This document shows positions 51,734 to 60,769 of a stretch of DNA of 64,000 bases, piece after piece. The notes beneath the pieces were generated by a model. It worked only from the letters and a program-made list of their open reading frames with translations. It was not told where the DNA came from and searched no databases. The position numbers were made by a program, and so were the translations under genes. Within the stretch, counting starts at the first letter, position 1; each line of letters begins with the position of its first letter. Origin of the DNA: UBA7803 sp040219935 (GTDB lineage: Bacteria > Pseudomonadota > Gammaproteobacteria > Pseudomonadales > Azotimanducaceae); assembly GCA_040219935.1 (NCBI GenBank), contig JAVJUA010000062.1, forward strand, positions 97,125 to 161,124, read 5' to 3'.

Positions 51734-52540
51734 TCAGCGCAACCGCCGCAGCGCTGCCGGCTCGAAGTCGCGCGCATCGAGCCCGGCGCCGAACTCGAAG
51801 GGCTCGAAGGCCAGGCGCGTGCGCTTACCGGTAAGCAAATTGTTCATGATCAGCGTGTGGGCACGCCAGTATCGGTCCTGGTAGATCCGGAAGTCCGACG
51901 CCGACAGGGTCTTCAGCAGACGGTCACGGCCATCATAGTAGTCCACGCGCAGCAGCCGCAGCGCTTCCCGATCCAGCCACAACTCCTGTTTCGAGTAGCC
52001 CGAGTCGGCGTAGCGCGGCCGCCGCTCGATGACGTGACTCGACCACTCACCGCACGCCTCGTCGCGCAGCCAGCGGTAGTCGAAGTCGTCGAGACGCTCC
52101 GGCATCAGATCCTCGTAGCTGAATTCGCTGCCGACGAAGGCCGAGGTGCGGTTGGCCGCCGCAATGCGCTTGACCCGCTTCAGCGCCGGCAGGAACAGCC
52201 ACTGGTCGTCATCGCCGCCGGGCCGGCTGTGGCTCAGCAGCGCGGTACCGGCGATGTCGCGGGGCTCGTGAAACACCACCAGCGAGCGATCGCCCTCGGC
52301 CACCTCCAGCGTCTTCCAGGTCAACCGCCGCGTGCGCGTGCGGCCCTCCGCATTCTCCAGCACCATGTCCAGGCGCGTCAGGCTGCTGCCGAAGCCGTCG
52401 TCGCGGCGGTCCGCGCGCTCGGCGATGGCACGGCCCCGCGCCTCCGGCTGCGCCGGATCCGGCAGCGGCGCCGAGGCGCTCGCCGCGGCCGCCGCCACCA
52501 GGCCGAGCCCCAGCGCGCCGAACGCCATCAGCTTGCCCAT
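51734..52540 (-). CDS. LolA-like outer-membrane lipoprotein-sorting protein
   Basis: 268 residues from ATG 52540, overlapping the ATPase stop by 1 base. Signal MGKLMAFGALGLGLVAAAAASASA, then the LolA_like (PF17131-type) half-barrel pattern: TRRLTWKTLEVAEGDRSLVVFHEPRDIAGTALLSHS, WLFLPALKRVKRIAAANRTSAFVGSEFSYEDL and ELWLDREALRLLRVDYYDG. This group differs from housekeeping LolA and is often linked to FtsX-type or MMPL transporters. It probably carries a lipid or lipoprotein across the periplasm between the ABC transporter and the barrel protein. Confidence 0.85.
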   Translation of the reverse strand: MGKLMAFGALGLGLVAAAAASASAPLPDPAQPEARGRAIAERADRRDDGFGSSLTRLDMVLENAEGRTRTRRLTWKTLEVAEGDRSLVVFHEPRDIAGTALLSHSRPGGDDDQWLFLPALKRVKRIAAANRTSAFVGSEFSYEDLMPERLDDFDYRWLRDEACGEWSSHVIERRPRYADSGYSKQELWLDREALRLLRVDYYDGRDRLLKTLSASDFRIYQDRYWRAHTLIMNNLLTGKRTRLAFEPFEFGAGLDARDFEPAALRRLR

Positions 52541-53424
52541 CAGTCGTCCTCCCCGTCGACCGGAGTCACCGGCGACTGTTTCAGTTCCACGTAGGCGGCC
52601 GGGTCGTCCTGGAACCGCTCGAGACAGCGCTCCGAGCAGAACACGTACCGCACGCCCTCGTGAACGCGGCTGATGGCCGCCGTCCACTCGTCTACCCGCA
52701 TGCCGCACACTGGATCCACCGCCCAGGCATGGGTCTCCGCCCGGCGATCACGCAGTGCCCCATCCTCCAGCCAGAGAATCCGATCGGCCACTTCTTCGAC
52801 CCGCTCGTCGTGGGTCACCATCACCACGGCGCGCCCTTCGTCGCGGGCGATGTCGTGCAGGATCATCATTACTGCCTGGCCATTGCTGGAGTCCAGATTG
52901 CCGGTGGGCTCATCGGCCAGAATCAGCGGCGGTGCATTGATCAGCGCCCGGGCAATGGCCACCCGCTGCTTCTCACCTCCGGACAGCGTCCGCGGCAGCT
53001 TGTCGCGCCGCCCCTCGAGTCCCAGCCGGGCGAGGAGCGAGTCGGCGCGCGGCCGGGCAGCCTCGACACCGCCACGAACCAGGCGGGCCGGAAACAATAC
53101 GTTCTCCTCCACCGTCAACGCCTCGAGCAGATTGAATGCCTGGAACACGAACCCGACCCGGGTGGCACGGATGGCCGGCAACCGACGCTCCTCCAGCGCC
53201 GTGGCATCGACGCCATCGATCAGCACCTGACCCGATGTCGGTCGCAGCAGCGCGCCGAGCATCGACAGCAGCGTCGTCTTGCCGGAACCAGAGGGTCCCA
53301 TCACCAGCACCAGCTCACCGGGCCGGACGTCCAGGGACACGTCGTCGACGGCGCGCACGGCGGTGTGACCGGAACCGAACACCTTCACCAGGTGCCGGCA
53401 ACTGAGCACGGGGTCGGCGTTCAT
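52540..53424 (-). CDS. ABC transporter ATPase fused to a C-terminal YHS metal-binding domain
   Basis: 294 residues from ATG 53424 (GGGAGATC upstream). Residues 1-225 are a MacB/LolD-type ATPase: Walker A GPSGSGKTT, Q-loop FVFQAFNLL, signature LSGGEKQRVAIARAL, Walker B LILADEPTGNLDS and the H-loop VMVTHD. Residues about 240-285 are a YHS domain: DPVCGMRVDEW ... YVFCSERCLERFQDDPAAYV with three Cys in the usual places. YHS domains bind metal ions such as copper and normally occur on P-type ATPases and small proteins. Its fusion to a MacB-type ATPase suggests metal control of the transporter. Confidence 0.9.
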   Translation of the reverse strand: MNADPVLSCRHLVKVFGSGHTAVRAVDDVSLDVRPGELVLVMGPSGSGKTTLLSMLGALLRPTSGQVLIDGVDATALEERRLPAIRATRVGFVFQAFNLLEALTVEENVLFPARLVRGGVEAARPRADSLLARLGLEGRRDKLPRTLSGGEKQRVAIARALINAPPLILADEPTGNLDSSNGQAVMMILHDIARDEGRAVVMVTHDERVEEVADRILWLEDGALRDRRAETHAWAVDPVCGMRVDEWTAAISRVHEGVRYVFCSERCLERFQDDPAAYVELKQSPVTPVDGEDD

Positions 53425-53437
53425 GATCGATCTCCCG

Positions 53438-54547
53438 TCACGATTGAAAAACGCTGGCCGGGTCGACCCGGGCCACCTGGCGCGCCGGCCACAATCCGGC
53501 GAGCACGGCGACGACCACACCGGCGGCGGCCAGGCGCGCCACGCTCTGGCCCGTCAAGGCCAGGCTCACCTGCGGCACGAGGCTCGCCACGACCGGTATT
53601 ACGGCGGCGGCCAGCAGCGTGGCCAGGGCGAGACTGGCCACGGTCACGGCGCCGGCCTGGGCCATCACCGCCGCATACAGCGCGCCGCTGCGCACGCCCA
53701 GAGCTTTCGCCACCGCCAGCTCGCGGCGCTGCCGGGCAACCAGGGAGTAACAGGTGAACGCCACCAGCAGCGTGGCCAGCGCGCCGCCGATGACGGTCAT
53801 CAGGGCAATGGTCTCGACCCCCATCTGCATGGCCATCCGCCGATCGTTGCTGACGAACTGCCGGGCGGGCACTGCCGTGACCTTGTCCACCTGCCGTTCG
53901 ATGCGGGCGGCCAGTGCGGCGGCGTCCACGCCCGATTCGGCTTCCACCAGCAGGAAGCTGAGAATATCGAGGGAACTCATCAGATCTTCCAGGTCCGTGC
54001 GCGCCACGAAAATCACCGAATTGGCCATGGAGAAGGTACCCTTGGAAAACCCCACTACCGCGAACTCCCCGTCGGCGATGCGCAGAGGGTCGCCGAGCCG
54101 CAGTCCGCTCATGGCGGCGAACGCTTCCGGCACCACGGCTTCACCGGCGCGCGGTAGCGCCCGGCCCGAGGCCATCGCCCAGGGGCCCGCCCGGGTCGCG
54201 CCGGGATCCAACCCGACGACATAGGCGAACCAGCGCGCCGAGCCGGCCGCCACCACGGTGTTCAGGTAGAGAATTCCATCGACCCGGGCGACGCCCGCCA
54301 CACGCGCGACCTCGGTGGCCTTCCAGTCCGACACGTACGAGGTCGCCATGTGCATGTTCGAGACACCGCGCTGCATCACCCAGACATCGGCCGGGCTGTT
54401 CTCGACATAGGCGACGATCTGGCGCGACTCGCCGGCGTATACGGCCTCGAACAGCAACACCAGCAGAAAGGCGGCTGCGGCCGCCAGCACGCTGGCCAGC
54501 AGCGCCAGCGGCTGGGAGAGGAGGCTCTTGAAACCCCAGTACCACAT
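53438..54547 (-). CDS. FtsX/MacB-type ABC permease 1
   Basis: 369 residues from ATG 54547 (a GTG 3 bases earlier is in frame). One N-terminal membrane helix (LALLASVLAAAAAFLLVLLFEAVYAG), a periplasmic core domain of about 200 residues and three C-terminal helices, ending in ARQVARVDPASVFQS, the typical end of FtsX-family permeases. Its start and the next permease's stop share bases (TGATG), and the ATPase gene follows 13 bases later. Two different permeases plus one ATPase make a LolCDE-like heterodimer. Confidence 0.88.
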   Translation of the reverse strand: MWYWGFKSLLSQPLALLASVLAAAAAFLLVLLFEAVYAGESRQIVAYVENSPADVWVMQRGVSNMHMATSYVSDWKATEVARVAGVARVDGILYLNTVVAAGSARWFAYVVGLDPGATRAGPWAMASGRALPRAGEAVVPEAFAAMSGLRLGDPLRIADGEFAVVGFSKGTFSMANSVIFVARTDLEDLMSSLDILSFLLVEAESGVDAAALAARIERQVDKVTAVPARQFVSNDRRMAMQMGVETIALMTVIGGALATLLVAFTCYSLVARQRRELAVAKALGVRSGALYAAVMAQAGAVTVASLALATLLAAAVIPVVASLVPQVSLALTGQSVARLAAAGVVVAVLAGLWPARQVARVDPASVFQS

Positions 54548-55680
54548 CACGTGCCTCCAAAGACCCGGCTGGGATCGACATGGGCGATCAACCGCACCGG
54601 TAACACTGCCCCGAGCACGCTGAATGCCAGACAGGCGACCAAGGTGCGAAACAGCGGCGCGGGTTCGACGGGCAGAATGAGATACAGCGGCGCGAGCATC
54701 TCGATGGCCCGGCTCAATCCCAGCGCCAGGGCGATGCCGACGGGCAGTGCCAGTGCGGTCAGCAGCAGCGCTTCGACGACCACGGTTCCACCGAGGAACC
54801 GGCTGGAGAACCCGAGGGCTTTCAACACGCCGTGCTCGCGCCGCCGGGCGCTCACGGCGGCGAACAGGATGATCGCCAGAACCAGCACACCAATGACGTA
54901 GGCGACCGCCACCAGCAGGCGCATGATCGGTCCGAACAGCGTGCGACCTAGCGCCTCGTCGAGGGCCGCCAGATCCCCGGGCAGATGAACGTCGCCCGCC
55001 GGAACCGCGGCCTCGATCCGGGCCGCTACCACCGGTCCCGCCGCCCCGGCGTCGAGCTCGACCAGCAGGAAACTCAACAGGGGAAAGGACGAGAGGTCGG
55101 CGGCCACGTCGGATTCGAAGTAGAAGTCGATCAGGTCGTCGTAGCGGGCAAAGGCGAACGGCGTGAAAAACGCCGCCGCGTCATCGGCGATGCCGGAGAT
55201 CCGGAACTCGAAATCCGAGATCACCAGCGGATCGCCGACGTCGAGCACGTGTTTGACCGCCAGCGAGCGATCGACGACGATCTCGCGCGGCGCCGTGGGC
55301 GGGTGGCCGGCGTGCAGCCGTTGCGGACCACCGGCGGTCTGGTAGACCCACAGGAAGATCGGCGTGCGCCGGTCGTGACTGCCGTAGATCAGGGGTATCC
55401 CGGTCAACGGGTGCGCGCCGGCGACGCCGGGCACGGCTTCGACCTCGGCGCGGGCGAACTGCGGCAGGATCGAGCGGGCCGCGATCATGTTGGAGACGCC
55501 GGCCTGGGTGACGATCAGATCCGCCCGGCGTTGCAGAACGGCGTCGCGAAGCTGCCGCAGCAGTCCCTGATCGAATCCTTCCAGGACCAGAATGACGGCC
55601 ACCACCGCCGCCACGGCTGCTGCCGTGAACAGCGTCCGTGCCGGATCGAGCCAGAACTGGCGCCACACCAGCTTCAACAC
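54547..55680 (-). CDS. FtsX/MacB-type ABC permease 2
   Basis: 377 residues from GTG 55680, with GGAGGG upstream; ATG 55830 would place translation far inside the preceding gene. N-terminal helix (ARTLFTAAAVAAVVAVILVL), periplasmic domain, and three C-terminal helices ending LIAHVDPSRVFGG like its partner. The two differ clearly in their periplasmic domains (for example YGSHDRRTPIFLWVYQTAGG here), as expected for non-identical LolC/LolE-like halves. Confidence 0.85.
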   Translation of the reverse strand: MLKLVWRQFWLDPARTLFTAAAVAAVVAVILVLEGFDQGLLRQLRDAVLQRRADLIVTQAGVSNMIAARSILPQFARAEVEAVPGVAGAHPLTGIPLIYGSHDRRTPIFLWVYQTAGGPQRLHAGHPPTAPREIVVDRSLAVKHVLDVGDPLVISDFEFRISGIADDAAAFFTPFAFARYDDLIDFYFESDVAADLSSFPLLSFLLVELDAGAAGPVVAARIEAAVPAGDVHLPGDLAALDEALGRTLFGPIMRLLVAVAYVIGVLVLAIILFAAVSARRREHGVLKALGFSSRFLGGTVVVEALLLTALALPVGIALALGLSRAIEMLAPLYLILPVEPAPLFRTLVACLAFSVLGAVLPVRLIAHVDPSRVFGGT

Positions 55681-55699
55681 CGGCAGACCCTCCCTCCGC

Positions 55700-56797
55700 T
55701 CACAGCCAGCGCCGCAGGCGCCGGCTGATCCACTGCGCCAGCGCACGGGGTCCCAGCGAATCCGATGCCGAAGGCGACAGCCGGCGGCTGGCGGCGAAAT
55801 CGGCGGCGGCGAGTCGTGCGAGCCGTGCACACACCGAAGCCTCCCGGCACACCAGGTTCAGCTCCTGATTGATGAAGAAGCTCCGATAGTCGACGTTCGC
55901 CGAACCAACCGTGGCCCAGCAGTCGTCCACCAGCATGAGCTTGCCGTGCAGCATGCGCGGCAGGTATTCGAAGAAGCGCACGCCGGCCGCCAGCAGCGGT
56001 CCCGCCAGCGCCCGCGCCGCGAGCTCGGTGAGCAGATTGTCGCTGCGCGCCGGGAGCAGCACGCGGACGGCGACCCCGCGCCGGGCCGCTGCGGCGAGCG
56101 CCTCGCGCAGATGGTGATCGGGCACGAAGTACGGGGTGACGATGTCGATGGAACGTTCCGCCCCGCGCAGCGCATCCAGATACAGACAATGCAGTTCCCG
56201 GCGGCAGTGACCGTTCGCATTGGGCACGAGGCGCAGGGCGCCCCGCCACGGTGGAGCCATGGTGCGTCTGCGGGCGTGCCAGAGTTCGTCGAACAGGCGG
56301 GCCGCATCCGCACCGAGCGCCGAGGCGATGCGCACGTGGACGTCACGCCACCGACGGTCGCCATAGACAGCCTGCGAGCTCTCCCGGTGCAGGTTGAAAC
56401 CGCCCACGTACACCGTCGCACCGTCCACGACCAGCAGCTTGCGGTGGTTACGGCGGTTGTAGCGCCACGGACGGCGCCAGCGCCAGCGATGAAACCAGCG
56501 GGTATCGACCCCGTGGTCGTCGAGGTAGCGGAACAGGCGCGCCGTGCCTTGCCACAACGCACCGGCCGAGTCCACGTGAACCTGCACCACCACCCCGGCT
56601 CGGGCACGCTCGGCCAGCGCTTCGGCAAACCGCCAACCCACCGCATCGCTGGCGAAAATATAGCTCTCCAGCCGAATGTGCCGCTGCGCTGCCGCGATAT
56701 CGGCCAGCATGGCGGCATAGAGCCGATCTCCCTCGCCGAACACCCTGGCTCCGGCGTCGACTCCCGGCTCTCCGCTGTCGACGCAGGACGGGTTCAT
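55700..56797 (-). CDS. Phospholipase D-family protein, probable cardiolipin synthase
   Basis: 365 residues from ATG 56797, overlapping the EamA stop. Two HKD motifs: NHRKLLVVDGATVYVGGFN (about residue 120) and HGKLMLVDDCWATVGSANVDYRSFFINQELN (about 300), the second with the Ser/Asn pattern of cardiolipin synthases. The N-terminal membrane helices of Cls are missing, as in ClsB. It likely joins phosphatidylglycerol molecules or transfers phosphatidyl groups. In this operon it fits an envelope-lipid role with the FtsX/LolA genes. Confidence 0.9.
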   Translation of the reverse strand: MNPSCVDSGEPGVDAGARVFGEGDRLYAAMLADIAAAQRHIRLESYIFASDAVGWRFAEALAERARAGVVVQVHVDSAGALWQGTARLFRYLDDHGVDTRWFHRWRWRRPWRYNRRNHRKLLVVDGATVYVGGFNLHRESSQAVYGDRRWRDVHVRIASALGADAARLFDELWHARRRTMAPPWRGALRLVPNANGHCRRELHCLYLDALRGAERSIDIVTPYFVPDHHLREALAAAARRGVAVRVLLPARSDNLLTELAARALAGPLLAAGVRFFEYLPRMLHGKLMLVDDCWATVGSANVDYRSFFINQELNLVCREASVCARLARLAAADFAASRRLSPSASDSLGPRALAQWISRRLRRWL

Positions 56798-57705
56798 GAG
56801 GTCGACGCCCCGGCGGCCGGCGCCGGCGGCCGGGTCACCAGATAGATACCGACCAGGCTCAATCCGATGCCGGCGAACGCGGCGGGTTCGATGGTCTCGG
56901 CAAAGAACGCGGTACCCATGGCGAGGCCGAACACCGGCGTCAGAAACGTGAAGACATTGAGCTGAGTCAGGCGCGCCCGCTCGAGCAGCGTGAACCAGAG
57001 CACGAACACGGCCGCGGTGCCGAACAGGCTGAGCACGCCGAGACTGACGAGAAACGATGGGCTCCAGCGGATGGTGGTAACGTCCTCGGCCGTCAGCGCC
57101 CAGGCACCCAGAGGCAGCGCGCCGACCAGGAACTGCCAGCCCATGGCGCGGAGCACGTCGACCCGCCCGGCCAGACGCTTGAGGAGCACGTTGCCCACGG
57201 CCACGCCCACGGCGCCGGCCAGAATGTAGAGCACGCCGATGGCCTCGCCACCGCCGCCGGTCATACCCGGCACGCCGATCAGCACGATGCCGCCGAAACC
57301 CGCAGCCAACCCGACGCGCTGCACGGCACGCAGGGATTCGTCCAATACGCTCCAGGCCAGCCCCGCCGCAATCAGCGGCTGGGTGTTGGCGACCACCGTG
57401 GCGATGCCGGGCGAGACCAGACCACCACCGTAGAACATGCCCACGAACCCCAGGGCCGTAGCCGACAGCCCGACCCCCGCGACGCCCATCCGGACTCGCG
57501 CGCCCGTGAGGCGCGGACGGCCCAGCAGGCGTGCCAGGGCGAGCAGCACCAGGCCGGATACCACCGCCCGCAGCGCCGCGTAGGCCATGGGCGGCGCGGC
57601 GTCCAGCCCGAGACTGATCAACGGAAAGCACAGCGCCCAGAGAAACATGGCCATGACCGCGCCGGCCATCACGGGCAGACTCATGCGCTCCGGTGAGGGG
57701 CTCAC
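56794..57705 (-). CDS. EamA/DMT-superfamily transporter
   Basis: 303 residues with ten membrane segments arranged as two EamA repeats (MFLWALCFPLISLGLDAAPPMAYAALRAVV in the first; VLYILAGAVGVAVGNVLLKRL opening the second; FTFLTPVFGLAMGTAFFAETI near the end). These carriers export metabolites or amino acids. It overlaps ackA upstream and the PLD gene downstream by 4 bases each. Substrate unknown; export of an overflow product of the operon is an inference. Confidence 0.88.
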   Translation of the reverse strand: MSPSPERMSLPVMAGAVMAMFLWALCFPLISLGLDAAPPMAYAALRAVVSGLVLLALARLLGRPRLTGARVRMGVAGVGLSATALGFVGMFYGGGLVSPGIATVVANTQPLIAAGLAWSVLDESLRAVQRVGLAAGFGGIVLIGVPGMTGGGGEAIGVLYILAGAVGVAVGNVLLKRLAGRVDVLRAMGWQFLVGALPLGAWALTAEDVTTIRWSPSFLVSLGVLSLFGTAAVFVLWFTLLERARLTQLNVFTFLTPVFGLAMGTAFFAETIEPAAFAGIGLSLVGIYLVTRPPAPAAGASTS

Positions 57706-58856
57706 GGTCCGTCCACGGCGGAGCCCGGGACGGCCGCCGTATGCCGGAGCACGCCGCGGCCGAGCTCGGCCAGCAAGAGATCCTCTCGTACCGGGACGAC
57801 GCGGACCTCGACCCGGCTCGACACGGCGCTGATCACGCCGCCACGATCGCCATCCACCGCGGCATTGCGCTGGGCATCGAGCTCGATACCCGCCCAGGCC
57901 ATGCCCTCGAGCACGCGGGCCCGGATGAACGGCGCGTTCTCACCGATGCCGCCCCCGAACAGAATCGCCTCGGCGCCCCCGAGCACCGCCAGGTAGGCGC
58001 CGAGATATTTGCGCAGCCGATGACAGAACATGTCCACCGCCAGTCGCGCGTCGGCGTCGTCACGCTCGAGCAGCACAGCCAGATCGCCGCTGTCGCCAGC
58101 CACGCCGATCAGTCCGGACTCGTGATTGAGAATCCAGTCGATCTCCTCCAGCCCGAAGGCGCCGTCGCCGGCGAGCCGCAGTACCACCGCCGGATCGAGG
58201 TCGCCGCAGCGGGTCGCCATCATCAGCCCTTCCAGGGGCGAGAAACCCATCGACGTCTCCACCGGGCGGCCGTCGACGACGGCGGTCATGGAACAGCCGG
58301 AGCCGAGCTGCAGCGAGACCGTACGCCCGGGGCCGGCGCTGTCCCCGCGGTCGCGCTGCCAGCGTTCGACCATGTACCGATGCGCCAGTCCGTGAAAGCC
58401 GTAGCGGCGGATCTGCAGGCGCCGGCAGAGCTCGGCTGGAAGCGGGTAGCGGGCCGCGTGGGGCGGCAGATCGGCGTAGAAGCCGGTGTCGAAGACCGCG
58501 ATCTGGGGCACGTCGAAGGCGGCGCGGGCGGCCCGGATCCAGGCCAGCGCCGCGGCGTTGTGCAGGGGCGCGAGGGCGCCGAGACGCGCAATCTCGGCCT
58601 CGACTGCACCATCGACCAGGCACGGTTCGCGCAGCCGCTCGCCACCGTGCACCACCCGATGCACGACCGCTTCGACGCGGCCGCCGTCGGCCGGCGCGAA
58701 TCGCTGCAGGTAGGCCGCCGAAGCCGCAGGCGGCGGCGCCGCATGGGCCTGCGCCGCCGGCTCTGCGCCGGCCGCCGCAAACCGCGCCAGCCGCAGGGAC
58801 GAGCTGCCGGCGTTCACCGTCAGCACGGCCGCGGCATCGGCCCGGGTCGGCTTCAC
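57702..58856 (-). CDS. ackA: Acetate kinase
   Basis: 384 residues, near the family norm of about 400. Family blocks: N-terminal LTVNAGSSSLRLARF (phosphate-binding Asn/Ser), VVHRVVHGGERLREP, FDTGFYADLPPHAARYPLP, YGFHGLAHRYM (His for transition state), LGSGCSMTAVVDGRPVETSMGFSPLEGLMMATRCGDLDPAVV and FGGGIGENAPFIRARV. It makes ATP from acetyl phosphate, or the reverse. No phosphotransacetylase or phosphoketolase is in the operon, so the acetyl phosphate must come from elsewhere. It overlaps ftsH by 4 bases. Confidence 0.93.
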   Translation of the reverse strand: MKPTRADAAAVLTVNAGSSSLRLARFAAAGAEPAAQAHAAPPPAASAAYLQRFAPADGGRVEAVVHRVVHGGERLREPCLVDGAVEAEIARLGALAPLHNAAALAWIRAARAAFDVPQIAVFDTGFYADLPPHAARYPLPAELCRRLQIRRYGFHGLAHRYMVERWQRDRGDSAGPGRTVSLQLGSGCSMTAVVDGRPVETSMGFSPLEGLMMATRCGDLDPAVVLRLAGDGAFGLEEIDWILNHESGLIGVAGDSGDLAVLLERDDADARLAVDMFCHRLRKYLGAYLAVLGGAEAILFGGGIGENAPFIRARVLEGMAWAGIELDAQRNAAVDGDRGGVISAVSSRVEVRVVPVREDLLLAELGRGVLRHTAAVPGSAVDGP

Positions 58857-60763
58857 GCGCTTCTCCCATCTCCGGCCGGACTGGCGGCGGCGAGCGCGTC
58901 CCGGGCCACGGCCTGCCGGAAGCCGGCCAGTTCCTGCTCGGTCAGGGTCTCGCTGGCGAGCAGCGCCGCCGCGCTTTCGTCGAGCACGTCGCGGCGCGCC
59001 GCCAGAATCTCGCCGGCCCGCTCGAACGCCTGCTGGACCAGCGCCCGCACGGCCTCGTCGATCTTCTCTGCCGTGCCGTCGCTCACGTCCAGATGCGCCG
59101 CGCGCAGCGAGCCGTCGGCCAGGAACGCGGGCGACGGCTCCTGATACGCCACGTGGCCGAGGGTTTCGTCCATGCCATAGCGGGTCACCATGCTGCGGGC
59201 GATCTCGGAGGCTTTGATCAGATCGTCGCCGGCTCCGGTGGAGAGCTGCCCGAGCACCAGATGCTCGGCCGCCCGTCCGCCCAGCAGGACTGCCATCTTG
59301 TTGCTCAGCTCCTCCCGGGTCATGAGAAAGCGGTCTTCCGTGGGCCGCTGTATGGTGTAGCCCAGCGCCCCGATGCCGCGCGGAATGATCGAGACCTTGT
59401 GCACAGGGTCGACGCCCGGCAACGCCATGGCCACCAGCGCATGACCCATCTCGTGGTACGCCACCGCCTTGCGCTCGTCGGGGTTCATCAGCCGGTTCTT
59501 CTTCTCCAGCCCGGCGACGATGCGCTCGACCGCCTGGGTGAAGTCGTCGAGGGTCACGGCGTCGGCTCCGCGCCGGGTCGCGAGCAACGCCGCTTCGTTT
59601 ACCAGGTTCGCGAGGTCGGCGCCGGTGAAACCCGGGGTCAACGCTGCAATGGTTTCGAGGTCCGCCTCCGCAGCGAGCTGAATCTTCTTGACGTGGACAC
59701 GCAGGATCGCGGCCCGGCCGGTCTTGTCCGGCCGGTCCACCAGCACCTGACGGTCGAAGCGGCCGGCCCGCAGCAGCGCTGGATCGAGAATCTCCGGACG
59801 GTTGGTGGCGGCCAGCAGCACCACGCCGGACGATGGGTCGAAGCCGTCCATCTCCACGAGAAGCTGATTGAGCGTCTGCTCCTTTTCGTCGTGGCCGCCC
59901 CCGAAGGCCCCTTGCATGCCGCGCGCCCGGCCGAGGGCGTCGAGTTCGTCGATGAAGACGATGGCCGGCGCCTGCTGGCGGGCCTGCTCGAACAGGTCAC
60001 GTACCCGGGCCGCGCCGACGCCGACGAACATCTCCACGAATTCCGAGCCGCTGATGGAGAAGAACGGCACCCCGGCTTCGCCGGCCACGGCCCGGGCGAA
60101 CAGGGTTTTGCCGGTGCCCGGCGGCCCCACCAGGAGAATGCCTTTGGGTATGCGGGCCCCGAGCCGCCCGTACCGGCCGGGCTCGCGGAGAAAGCTCACC
60201 ACCTCCTCCAGCTCCTGCTTGGCTTCGTCCACCCCGGCGACATCGGCGAAGGACACCTTGGTATCCTTTTCCACGTACACTTTGGCCTTGCTCTTGCCCA
60301 CCGACATCATGCCGCCGCTGCCGGCACCGTGCATGCGGCGCATGGCGAAGGTCCACAGGGCGAAGAACACTGCCACCCAGAGGACCATGGAAATCAGCGA
60401 GCCGAGCAGCCGGCTCTCCACCCGGCCTTCGTAGGTCACACCGGCGCGCTCCAGATCGGCTACCAGGGTGTCGTCCTCCACCCGCGTGGTGACGAAGGCA
60501 TGGCGGCCATCGCCCGTCCGCCGCAGCGCCTCGATCCTCTCCGGCGCCAGCAGGTTGGCCAGTCCATCGGTGCGCACGGTGCCACGGATATCCGCCGGGC
60601 CGACGCTCAGGTTCTCGAGCTGGCCCGCCTCCAGCAGCCTCTTGAAATCGCTGTACGGCAGATTCTCCGTGTGTCCACCGAAGTAGCTCTGCGCTGCCAG
60701 CAGCACCAGGAAGGCGGCGAGCAGGTACCAGACGGAGAACTGCTGGGTCTTGTCGAGTTGCAT
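58853..60763 (-). CDS. ftsH: ATP-dependent zinc metalloprotease FtsH
   Basis: 636 residues. Two N-terminal membrane helices (about 10-28 and 120-140) bracket a periplasmic domain. The AAA module has Walker A GPPGTGKT, Walker B IVFIDELDALG and SRH (ATNRPEILDPALLRAGRFDRQ). The protease has the zinc motif HEMGH and a later LSTGAGDDLIKAS with the third ligand Asp. It degrades membrane and some soluble proteins. Its place in an operon with metabolic genes instead of next to rrmJ/folP suggests an accessory stress paralogue. It ends 4 bases into ackA. Confidence 0.95.
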   Translation of the reverse strand: MQLDKTQQFSVWYLLAAFLVLLAAQSYFGGHTENLPYSDFKRLLEAGQLENLSVGPADIRGTVRTDGLANLLAPERIEALRRTGDGRHAFVTTRVEDDTLVADLERAGVTYEGRVESRLLGSLISMVLWVAVFFALWTFAMRRMHGAGSGGMMSVGKSKAKVYVEKDTKVSFADVAGVDEAKQELEEVVSFLREPGRYGRLGARIPKGILLVGPPGTGKTLFARAVAGEAGVPFFSISGSEFVEMFVGVGAARVRDLFEQARQQAPAIVFIDELDALGRARGMQGAFGGGHDEKEQTLNQLLVEMDGFDPSSGVVLLAATNRPEILDPALLRAGRFDRQVLVDRPDKTGRAAILRVHVKKIQLAAEADLETIAALTPGFTGADLANLVNEAALLATRRGADAVTLDDFTQAVERIVAGLEKKNRLMNPDERKAVAYHEMGHALVAMALPGVDPVHKVSIIPRGIGALGYTIQRPTEDRFLMTREELSNKMAVLLGGRAAEHLVLGQLSTGAGDDLIKASEIARSMVTRYGMDETLGHVAYQEPSPAFLADGSLRAAHLDVSDGTAEKIDEAVRALVQQAFERAGEILAARRDVLDESAAALLASETLTEQELAGFRQAVARDALAAASPAGDGRSA

Positions 60764-60769
60764 GGTCCC

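Noticed and set aside
55681..55830. ATG start at 55830 for the second FtsX permease
   Set aside because: It would run through the end of the phospholipase-D gene and place 50 non-hydrophobic residues before the first membrane helix. GTG 55680 has GGAGGG upstream.
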